DNA of 64,000 nucleotides. It comes from Flavobacterium chilense (GTDB taxonomy: Bacteria > Bacteroidota > Bacteroidia > Flavobacteriales > Flavobacteriaceae). This document shows positions 34,301-40,471 of this stretch, piece after piece (the stretch's first letter is position 1; each line of letters starts with the position of its first letter). The stretch covers positions 95,065-159,064 of the forward strand of contig NZ_LSYT01000011.1 in NCBI RefSeq assembly GCF_001602525.1, written 5' to 3'. The notes below the pieces were generated by a model. The model searched no databases and was not told the DNA's origin. It worked only from the letters and a program-made list of their open reading frames with translations. Position numbers and translations under genes: made by a program.

Positions 34301-34654
34301 TGAATTGTTTTGATTAATTTCACTAAATTGAGATATGATTTTTTTCAAAATCATAGAAGATGACCAAAACATGAACAAAATTGTAAAGGCACTAGAAAAA
34401 ACAGACATCATATTAACCATTACAGCTACATGCTGTGCATCTATAGCAAACATAGCAAAAAAAGCTCCCATCATCTGGAATAAAGGTGCTCCGGGTGGGT
34501 GACCTACTTCTAATTTAGCGGCTGTGGCAATATATTCGCCACAATCCCAAAAGCTCATAGTAGGTTCAACAGTTAATGTATAGGTAATTAAAGCGATTGC
34601 AAATGCAAACCAACCAATAATTGTATTCCATTTATTGAAATTGAATTGTGCCAT
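31373..34654 (-). CDS. DUF2723 polytopic membrane protein
   Basis: 1093 residues. DUF2723 family common in Bacteroidota: N-terminal 'TYTLTVEPTMSFWDCGEYIATAAKLEVGHPPGAPLFQM' pieces, with about a dozen membrane helices up to residue 680 and a large soluble C-terminal region. The early Asp-Cys-Gly-Glu and layout resemble protein O-mannosyltransferase/GT-C glycosyltransferases, so a lipid-linked sugar transferase role is likely but unproven. 'LNERPFEPRERDYALVGSFY' is a well-conserved family block. Monocistronic. Confidence 0.9.
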   Translation of the reverse strand: MAQFNFNKWNTIIGWFAFAIALITYTLTVEPTMSFWDCGEYIATAAKLEVGHPPGAPLFQMMGAFFAMFAIDAQHVAVMVNMMSVFSSAFTILFMFWSSSMILKKIISQFSEINQNNSIVILGSSFVGALAYTFSDSFWFNAVEAEVYAMASLLIALLFWLGLRWEQDMDKPKGNKWLLLISLVVGLSFGVHFMALLTIPSIGFLYYFKHYEKITIKNFIIANLVVVGILLFIFILLLPLTMAFFGKTEIFMVNSLGLPFNSGTIFVALVLIAFFYFGLKFTKQKGLIFYNTIILCILFIFIGFSTWMMLPVRANANTVINENKPSDAAEVLAYYNREQYGVNPLFYGPQYTEVFAGLDAKTPYLDKKPNYERDYKTGKYVITNNYKNAEQNTDDNQKTILPRMWSTETGHIQNYISFTSPPKFKINPNYDYEQDLGKYGIDASQLSEEEYNKATAQLRNEVEKTVSEFRKAYAQKQIDNEGYIKFLKSYGDYLIIEKPSATDNFSFMFEYQFGYMYWRYLMWNFVGRQSDVQGKYDNLDGNWISGIKGLDSLHLGSQDNLPSDVLNNKGRNVYFFLPFILGLIGLMYHANKDLKSFYVLLALFLFTGIALKIYLNERPFEPRERDYALVGSFYVFAIWIGFGVYSLYETIQKYIAPKIAGPIVIAASLLAAPVLMASQNWDDHDRSGRYTAVAMAKAYLNSCDKDAILFTIGDNDTFPLWYAQEIEHIRTDVKIVNTSLFMTDWYIDQMKAKAYESDPLPISFTHDQYVGDKLDYVAHIPKIETRWNITDFLDFIKNPKSTVGLQNGQTIHFYPTNKIRVNIDKNVIIKNKVVNPKYNDSIVPYMDIDIKGNALYKNRLMMLDILANNNWKRPIYFSGGAFDDEDYLWLKDYLQLDGMVYKLVPIKNTPSKDGGPMDMGQIDADKMYDIVMKWDWGNSDSDKIYHDPETRRNSITYRTNLSRLMNQLILEGKIDKAKNVINLAMTKMPLDKFGYYSLVEPFAGGYYKVGETAKAHDLLNKLVQKYKEELNYYATLTPGDQTDLAIDIITDIERYRSLLQVMKENKDLAFYEKHKTTFNTYVNVFERFGREKE

Positions 34655-34848
34655 ATTTAGGTGTTAAAATTTTGTATGTTTTTAATCTTACAAAGAAAAT
34701 GTTTTTTTGTTTAAAGAAACGAGCATTAACAAAAAATTCTATAAAAGTATTTGTTGGAATTAATATGCTGTTTATGAAATGTTTGTGTGGGTGTTAAGAT
34801 TTCGGAAGGAAAAAAAATGACAAAAAATGATTTTTTTTCATCAAAAAG

Positions 34849-34879
34849 TTTGCGCAAACTAAAAAAAGCTTTAAATTTG
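34849..34879 (+). promoter_or_regulatory. Promoter of the first tRNA-Gln
   Basis: TTTG (34849-34852) and TAAATTTG (34872-34879) with 19 bp between: the ideal Bacteroidota promoter. Confidence 0.75.
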
Positions 34880-34904
34880 CACTCGCTTAACCGCAGTACG
34901 GTAT

Positions 34905-34975
34905 TGGTCTATGGTGTAATGGTAACACAACTGTTTTTGGTGCAGTCTTTCTAGGTTCGAGTCCTAGTAGACCAA
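34905..34975 (+). tRNA. tRNA-Gln (anticodon TTG), copy 1
   Basis: Seven-base-pair acceptor stem TGGTCTA/TAGACCA (U1-A72, as in glutamine tRNAs), D arm with AATGGTAA loop, anticodon stem ACTGT/GCAGT with loop TTTTGGT (anticodon TTG, reading CAA), and T arm CTAGG-TTCGAGT-CCTAG. CCA is not encoded. 71 nt. Confidence 0.95.
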
Positions 34976-34977
34976 CA

Positions 34978-35007
34978 AAAAGCCTCTCAGACGAGAGGCT
35001 TTTTTTT
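34978..35007 (+). terminator. Terminator of the first tRNA-Gln
   Basis: AAAAGCCTCTC-AGAC-GAGAGGCTTTT with a T run, directly after the tRNA. Confidence 0.88.
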
Positions 35008-35017
35008 ACCTTAAAAG

Positions 35018-35047
35018 TTGTGTAAACTAAAAAAAGTTTTAAATTTG
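35018..35047 (+). promoter_or_regulatory. Promoter of the second tRNA-Gln
   Basis: TTG (35018-35020) and TAAATTTG (35040-35047), 19 bp apart. Confidence 0.72.
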
Positions 35048-35073
35048 CGCTCGCTTAACCGCGCTACTATAAT

Positions 35074-35144
35074 TGGTCTATGGTGTAATGGTAACACAAC
35101 TGTTTTTGGTGCAGTCTTTCTAGGTTCGAGTCCTAGTAGACCAA
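35074..35144 (+). tRNA. tRNA-Gln (anticodon TTG), copy 2
   Basis: Same 71-nt sequence and cloverleaf as the copy at 34905. Confidence 0.95.
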
Positions 35145-35147
35145 CAT

Positions 35148-35177
35148 AAAAAGCCTCTCAATCGAGAGGCTTTTTTT
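35148..35177 (+). terminator. Terminator of the second tRNA-Gln
   Basis: AAAAGCCTCTC-AATC-GAGAGGCTTTT with a T run; only the loop differs from the first. Confidence 0.88.
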
Positions 35178-35207
35178 ATATTAATACATTTGTGCGGATT
35201 AAAGGCT

Positions 35208-36014
35208 TTATTTTAATAGTAATGAGGAGGGTACAACGCCAAATTTCTTTTTAAATGAAAAAGAAAAGTGAGATAAGTCTTCAAACCCTACGCCAATATA
35301 TACTTCAGATGGCAGTTTTCCCTGATTGATTAAGTAATAGGCTTCCTGAAGTCTTTTGTTTAATAACCACTTTCCTGGTGTTTCCTGAAAAACTTTTTGA
35401 AAATCTCGCTTAAAAGTGGCTAAACTTCTTCCGGTGAGATAAGCAAATCGGGTGAGGTGAACATTAAAGTGAAAGTTTTTATTCATAAAAGCTTCAAGGT
35501 CAATTTTGCCAGGTTCGTTAAAATCAAATAAAATGTCTTTTAATTCAGGGTTTACTTTTAATAAAATATGTACTGCTTCTTTTGTTTTTAAAGTAAATAA
35601 AGCCTCATTGTCTTCTTGTTCTACTTCCAGATAAGATATTAGTGAATCCATAAAGGATTTGTAGAGCGGATTTGGGGCTAATGAAATCATTGCATCAGAA
35701 TTTGATTTTTTATTGATTTTAAAATTATATTCAGTGCTGATTTCGCGCAAAATTTCCTGATCGAGGAAAAGTGACACTGTTTTGAATTCACCGCCTTCCG
35801 GGGGAATTTTGACAAACTTTGCTAAATGGTTTCTTCTGCTAAAGCGAAAATCTCCTTCTTTTGAGTGATAAGTGTTTTTGCTGTCTGATGCGATCATTTC
35901 TCCTGCAATCTGATAACTAAATACGTGCTCAGGTATAAAATTTTCTCCTTCCCGGCTTCGTGTAAAATAGCAGGAGTAGAGAATTTTTGGTTTTGTAGTT
36001 GTTTTTGCTGTCAT
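35208..36014 (-). CDS. AraC-family transcriptional regulator
   Basis: 268 residues. The C-terminal 100 residues hold the double helix-turn-helix: 'LTRFAYLTGRSLATFKRDFQKVFQETPGKWL' pieces and 'GFEDLSHFSFSFKKKFGVVPSSL'. The N-terminal domain has the cupin-like layout of AraC-family sensors ('LYSCYFTRSREGENFIPEHVFSYQIAGEM'). It ends 67 nt from the ALDH start region on the same strand, being downstream of that gene, so it may control it. Confidence 0.92.
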   Translation of the reverse strand: MTAKTTTKPKILYSCYFTRSREGENFIPEHVFSYQIAGEMIASDSKNTYHSKEGDFRFSRRNHLAKFVKIPPEGGEFKTVSLFLDQEILREISTEYNFKINKKSNSDAMISLAPNPLYKSFMDSLISYLEVEQEDNEALFTLKTKEAVHILLKVNPELKDILFDFNEPGKIDLEAFMNKNFHFNVHLTRFAYLTGRSLATFKRDFQKVFQETPGKWLLNKRLQEAYYLINQGKLPSEVYIGVGFEDLSHFSFSFKKKFGVVPSSLLLK

Positions 36015-36081
36015 AACGTAAAGTTACTAAAAGATCCTGAAAATCTTTTTGTGTAAAAATTTTCAGGATGAGAGTGTGTAT

Positions 36082-37497
36082 TTATTTGATAAGAGCTTTT
36101 GGTTCAAGATAGGCTTCAAGGCCTAATGTTCCAAACTCTCTGCCTATTCCGGATTGCTTAAATCCTCCAAAGGGAGCCATTGGATCATGTCCGATTCCGT
36201 TTATTTGTACACGTCCGGCATTGATTTGAGAGGCAATTTTGTGAGCTCTTTTTTCGTCTGATGAACTTACGTAAGCCTGTAGTCCGTAAGTGGTATCATT
36301 GGCTATTTCGATTGCTTCGTCTTCTGTTTTATATGTAATAACAGATAATACAGGCCCAAAAATTTCTTCTCTCGCAATTCGCATTTGATTGTTTACATTT
36401 ACAAAAACAGTTGGTTTTACGAAGTTTCCGTTTTCTAATCCTTCGGGTTTTTCCAGGCCTCCAATTAAAATTTCGGCACCTTCGGCAATACCAATCTGTA
36501 TGTAGTTTTGAACGCGCTCATATTGTTTGGTGCTTACCATTGGTCCAACTGCAGTTGTTTTGTTTTGTGGATTGCCTACAATAATATGAGATACGGTTTC
36601 TTTTATTAGTTTTTTTGCTTCTTCGAGTCGGCTTTCTGGGACCAATAATCTCGTTCCTGCAATACAGGCTTGTCCGCTGTTCATGTAAGCTGCGATTAAG
36701 GCTAATGGAATTGCTTCTGAAAAATTAGCATCGTCAAGCAGGATATTTGGTGATTTTCCCCCAAGTTCAAGTGTAACGCGTTTCATGGTTTCTACGGCTT
36801 CTTTTGCAATGATTTTTCCAACCGTTGTAGATCCTGTAAATGAAATTTTGGCAATATCCGGATTGCGGCTTATTTCTGCACCAACAACATCGCCTAGTCC
36901 GTTAACGATATTAAAAACGCCTTTTGGTAATCCGGCTTCATGAAGGCATTCTGCGATTAATTGTGTTTGTTGTGCGCTCATCTCGCTTGGTTTTATTACA
37001 GTGGTGCATCCTGCGGCGATTGCAGTTGATAATTTGCTGCAAATAAAACCATTGCTTGAGTTCCATGGAATGATAATTCCGACTACGCCAAGTGGAGTCA
37101 TTTGAACTTCTGAATTTCCCATTGTTTTGGTGAAATCATAAGTGTTTAACAGGTTGATTGTCGATTCGAAACCTTTAAGCATATATTCAAAACTCATGGT
37201 TGCGAATTGCAATGTGCCTCCGTATTCTTCTACCATTACATTGATAAAATCTTCTTTTCTTTTTTCAACAGAAGTCTGAATGTTTTTTAGGGATTGAATT
37301 CTTTCTTCTATTGTAGATTTAGAAAAGGTTTTAAAAGCTTCTTTGGCTGCGCTAATTGCATTTTGAGTGTCTTTTTGGTTTCCTAAAAGTACTTTTCCTA
37401 ATTTTTCATTTGTTGTGGGGCTTATTAAATCAAAATACTCTGTTCCGTTTGGAGTGATGAATTCTCCATTGATGTAAATTTTGTCTATCGTTTTCAT
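36082..37497 (-). CDS. Aldehyde dehydrogenase family protein
   Basis: 471 residues from the ATG at 37495-37497; the longer frame to 37572 adds a hydrophobic stretch with no family similarity. NAD(P)-dependent oxidation of an aldehyde to an acid. Conserved are 'IIPWNSSNGF', 'KPSEMSAQQT', 'ISFTGSTTVGKII', catalytic Glu in 'LELGGKSPNI', nucleophile Cys in 'SGQACIAGTR', and 'EEIFGPVLSVITY'. The substrate cannot be told; closest in style to broad aldehyde dehydrogenases. Upstream of the AraC gene on the same strand. Confidence 0.93.
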   Translation of the reverse strand: MKTIDKIYINGEFITPNGTEYFDLISPTTNEKLGKVLLGNQKDTQNAISAAKEAFKTFSKSTIEERIQSLKNIQTSVEKRKEDFINVMVEEYGGTLQFATMSFEYMLKGFESTINLLNTYDFTKTMGNSEVQMTPLGVVGIIIPWNSSNGFICSKLSTAIAAGCTTVIKPSEMSAQQTQLIAECLHEAGLPKGVFNIVNGLGDVVGAEISRNPDIAKISFTGSTTVGKIIAKEAVETMKRVTLELGGKSPNILLDDANFSEAIPLALIAAYMNSGQACIAGTRLLVPESRLEEAKKLIKETVSHIIVGNPQNKTTAVGPMVSTKQYERVQNYIQIGIAEGAEILIGGLEKPEGLENGNFVKPTVFVNVNNQMRIAREEIFGPVLSVITYKTEDEAIEIANDTTYGLQAYVSSSDEKRAHKIASQINAGRVQINGIGHDPMAPFGGFKQSGIGREFGTLGLEAYLEPKALIK

Positions 37498-37635
37498 GTT
37501 GTAATTGTTTATGATTTTTAATATGACAAAGTTCAGGATTAAGTAGTTTGATGGCTTTGTTGTAGAGCTCAAAGCGACTTTGTTGAAAAGCTCAGTCAGA
37601 AGCGAAATATTTATAAAGAAAATTTGATTTTTTTG

Positions 37636-37666
37636 TAAAAAAAAAAGCTTCTCATTGGAGAAGCTT
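37636..37666 (-). terminator. Terminator of the universal stress protein gene
   Basis: On the minus strand AAGCTTCTC-CAAT-GAGAAGCTT followed by about ten T. Confidence 0.87.
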
Positions 37667-37688
37667 CGTGTTTTATAGGGAAAGGTTT

Positions 37689-38513
37689 TTAGATTTTAAA
37701 GGTAATTACCGGTTTTACGGCATGATTTACGAGGCCTTCGCTTATACTTCCGTTAAAAAAGTGAGCAAAAGCGGTTCTCCCGTGTGTGCACATTCCAATA
37801 ATATCTGCATTTATACGATTTGAAAAGTTGATAATGCCTTTTTCGATATTGGTATCGTTGTAAATGTGTGTTTCGTAATTAGTGAGGTTAAATTCGGTTA
37901 TAAAATCATTCATTATTTTTTCTGCAGTGTGAGTGGGTTTGAAGCTATTTGGAGTGCAGATAGTAACTAAATGAATTTTTGATTCGAAGAAACTGGCAAA
38001 TTTTAAAAGCTTTTCAAAGGGCTTTTTGGTTTCGTCAGAGAAATCAGAGGCAAAGACAATGTTGCTGGTGTTGAAATTGGCGATGTCTTTTTTGATGACT
38101 AAAACCGGAATTTCGGAATTTCGAACCACTTTTTCGGTATTTGAGCCAATTAGTAATTCCTCAACTCCGGAAGATCCGTGAGATCCCATAATGATTAAAT
38201 CAGCATTGTAGTCTTTTGTGACTTGTATGATACCATGAATTGGTTTGTCGATTTTGACAATCTCCGTGACCTTGATATTGTCTAAATAGGGTCTTGAAGA
38301 AACTTCGTCGAGCATTTCGTTTGCTTTTTTCATAAAAAGCATGGTTTCGGGAATGCTTGCGCCTCCAAGAATAGCATCGTTCATTTGGCTTGGTAATTCG
38401 AGCATGTGCAAAATGATGATTTCGGAATCGTTCTTTTTTGCAATTTGAGACGCAACTTTTAGGGCGTCTTCAGCGTGTTCAGAAAAGTCAGTAGGTACCA
38501 GAATTCGTTTCAT
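37689..38513 (-). CDS. Tandem-domain universal stress protein
   Basis: 274 residues, two UspA domains (about 1-140 and 145-274). Domain 1 has the ATP-binding pattern G-S-H-G..G-S-N-T ('GSHGSSGVEELLIGSNTEKV'); domain 2 keeps a related 'CTHGRTAFAHFFNGSISEG'. Both have the Val-Asp/Ser-Phe start strands ('ILVPTDFSEHAEDAL', 'IVFASDFSDETKKPF'). Usually induced by growth arrest or other stress. Single gene, divergent from rimP. Confidence 0.93.
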   Translation of the reverse strand: MKRILVPTDFSEHAEDALKVASQIAKKNDSEIIILHMLELPSQMNDAILGGASIPETMLFMKKANEMLDEVSSRPYLDNIKVTEIVKIDKPIHGIIQVTKDYNADLIIMGSHGSSGVEELLIGSNTEKVVRNSEIPVLVIKKDIANFNTSNIVFASDFSDETKKPFEKLLKFASFFESKIHLVTICTPNSFKPTHTAEKIMNDFITEFNLTNYETHIYNDTNIEKGIINFSNRINADIIGMCTHGRTAFAHFFNGSISEGLVNHAVKPVITFKI

Positions 38514-38600
38514 GATCTTTAAGAGGTTAAATAATGTGAAATTCTCTATGTTTTAATGCTCTTATAAAGATAAGAAATATTTTTAGAGCAATCTATTTAT

Positions 38601-38629
38601 TTTGATTTATAAAAAAAACACTATATTTG
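38601..38629 (+). promoter_or_regulatory. Promoter of the rimP-nusA-infB operon
   Basis: TTTG (38601-38604) and TATATTTG (38622-38629), 17 bp apart. Transcription would start near 38635. Confidence 0.6.
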
Positions 38630-38657
38630 CAACGTTATTTATTAAAATCTAAATAAT

Positions 38658-38678
38658 GAGGGGACTAAGTGTCCCCTC
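38658..38678 (+). promoter_or_regulatory. Leader hairpin of rimP-nusA-infB
   Basis: GAGGGGAC-TAAGT-GTCCCCTC, a perfect 8-bp GC-rich stem followed by TTTTTAT. It ends 13 nt before the rimP ATG. Its look is that of an intrinsic terminator or attenuator; a 5' stabiliser is also possible. Confidence 0.65.
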
Positions 38679-38691
38679 TTTTTATAAAATT

Positions 38692-39156
38692 ATGACATTT
38701 AAAGAAAAAGTAAACGGATTAATTACAGAAGCTCTTCTGGAAAAGCCATCGATCTTTTTGATTGATCTGGCTGTGTCAGACTCTTTTAAAATTAGTGTTG
38801 GTTTAGATGGTGATAATGGAGTGGCGCTGCAGGATTGCATCGATATTAGCCGTGCAATTGAGAATAATCTGGATCGTGAAGAACAGGATTTTTCGCTTGA
38901 AGTAGCATCGGTTGGAGTAGGATCACCTCTGAAAATGACAAGACAATACATCAAAAATATTGGTAGAACGTTGATTGTTACTACAAATACTGAAAAAATT
39001 GAGGCAGAATTAGTGGAAGCTAACGATGTTTTTATAATTTTGTCTTGGAAAGCAAGAGAACCGAAAAAAGTAGGAAAAGGAAAAGAAACAGTTCAAAAAG
39101 AGCAACAAATACCTTATACAGAAATTAAAGAGGCAATTGTTACAGTAACATTTTAA
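38692..39156 (+). CDS. rimP: Ribosome maturation factor RimP
   Basis: 154 residues from the ATG at 38692. The longer frame from 38656 would translate through the leader hairpin and is rejected. RimP helps 30S subunit maturation. Seen: 'DNGVALQDCIDISRAIENNLDREEQDFSLEVASVGVGSPL', which contains the family core of the N-terminal alpha-beta domain, followed by the C-terminal SH3-like domain. First gene of the conserved rimP-nusA-infB order; 13 nt before nusA. Confidence 0.95.
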   Translation: MTFKEKVNGLITEALLEKPSIFLIDLAVSDSFKISVGLDGDNGVALQDCIDISRAIENNLDREEQDFSLEVASVGVGSPLKMTRQYIKNIGRTLIVTTNTEKIEAELVEANDVFIILSWKAREPKKVGKGKETVQKEQQIPYTEIKEAIVTVTF

Positions 39157-39169
39157 TTAAAGAATTCGC

Positions 39170-40423
39170 ATGGAAAATTTAGCATTAATCGATTCATTCT
39201 CAGAGTTTAAAGATAATAAACTTATTGATCGTGTAACGCTTATGGCAATTTTGGAGGACGTGTTTAGAAATGCATTAAAGAAAAAATACGGTTCTGATGA
39301 TAATTTCGATATTATTATAAATCCTGATAAAGGAGATATGGAGATATGGAGAAGAAGAGTAATTGTTGCTGACGAAGATCTTGATTTTGAAAACGAAGAG
39401 ATTACTTTGACTGAAGCAAGAATGATTGAGGCGGATTTTGAAATTGGTGAAGAAGTTTCTGAAGAAGTTAAATTGATTGATTTAGGAAGAAGAGCTATTT
39501 TGGCTTTACGTCAAAACTTAATATCTAAAATTCACGAACACGATAATACAAATCTTTACAAACAATTTAAAGATATTATTGGTGACATTTATACTGCCGA
39601 AGTACACCATGTGCGTCCAAGAGTAGTTATCTTAGTAGATGATGAAGGAAACGAAATTGTGCTTCCAAAGGAAAAACAAATTCCATCTGACTTTTTCCGT
39701 AAAGGAGATAATGTTCGTGGGATCATTGAAAGTGTTGAATTAAAAGGAAACAAGCCTCAGATTATTATGTCAAGAACTTCTGAGAAGTTTTTGGAGAAAT
39801 TGTTTGAGCAGGAAATTCCTGAGGTTTTTGACGGTTTGATTACAGTTAAAAATGTAGTTCGTATTCCGGGTGAAAAAGCAAAAGTTGCTGTAGATTCTTA
39901 TGATGACAGAATTGATCCGGTAGGAGCTTGTGTTGGTATGAAAGGATCTCGTATTCACGGAATTGTTCGTGAGTTAGGAAACGAAAATATTGACGTAATC
40001 AATTATACAAACAATATTCAATTGTTTATTACAAGAGCATTAAGCCCTGCGAAAGTTTCTTCGATCAAAATTGATGAAGAAAACAAAAGAGCTGAAGTTT
40101 TTCTGAAATTAGAAGAAGTTTCTAAAGCAATTGGTAGAGGAGGTCATAATATTAAATTAGCAGGTCAGTTAACAGGTTACGAATTAGATGTTATTCGTGA
40201 AGGAGATGTTGCCGGTGCAGTTGCAGATGAAGATGATGTTGAATTGACAGAGTTTTCAGATGAAATTGAAGATTGGGTAATTGAAGAATTTGCTAAAATA
40301 GGTTTGGATACTGCAAAAAGTATCCTGAAACAAGAAGTAGAAGATTTAGTAAGAAGAACAGACTTAGAAGAGGAAACAATTCTTGATGTTATGAAGATAC
40401 TAAAAGAAGAGTTTGATAGTTAA
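39170..40423 (+). CDS. nusA: Transcription termination/antitermination factor NusA
   Basis: 417 residues. N-terminal RNA polymerase-binding domain (1-130), S1 domain (about 135-200), two KH domains (about 205-345, with 'ARPGEKAKVAVDS'-like 'RIPGEKAKVAVDSYDDRIDPVGACVGMKGSRI' in parts and 'AIGRGGHNIKLAGQLTGYELDV'). No C-terminal acidic repeat pair as in E. coli (495 residues); only a short acidic tail, the usual Bacteroidota form. Between rimP and infB. Confidence 0.97.
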   Translation: MENLALIDSFSEFKDNKLIDRVTLMAILEDVFRNALKKKYGSDDNFDIIINPDKGDMEIWRRRVIVADEDLDFENEEITLTEARMIEADFEIGEEVSEEVKLIDLGRRAILALRQNLISKIHEHDNTNLYKQFKDIIGDIYTAEVHHVRPRVVILVDDEGNEIVLPKEKQIPSDFFRKGDNVRGIIESVELKGNKPQIIMSRTSEKFLEKLFEQEIPEVFDGLITVKNVVRIPGEKAKVAVDSYDDRIDPVGACVGMKGSRIHGIVRELGNENIDVINYTNNIQLFITRALSPAKVSSIKIDEENKRAEVFLKLEEVSKAIGRGGHNIKLAGQLTGYELDVIREGDVAGAVADEDDVELTEFSDEIEDWVIEEFAKIGLDTAKSILKQEVEDLVRRTDLEEETILDVMKILKEEFDS

Positions 40424-40471
40424 TTATCTGCTCTAACAACACAACGAAAAAGGTAATAATAAAAAGGTTAT

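Larger units (their letters stand above)
34844..35181 (+). repeat. 169-bp tandem duplication of a tRNA-Gln unit
   Basis: Two adjacent units (34844-35012 and 35013-35181), each with promoter, tRNA-Gln and terminator. The tRNA genes are identical in sequence; leaders and terminator loops differ at several bases, so the duplication is not very recent or is under selection only on the tRNA. Confidence 0.85.

Noticed and set aside
38656..38691. Longer start for RimP
   Set aside because: It would translate the leader hairpin; the family match starts at the ATG at 38692.
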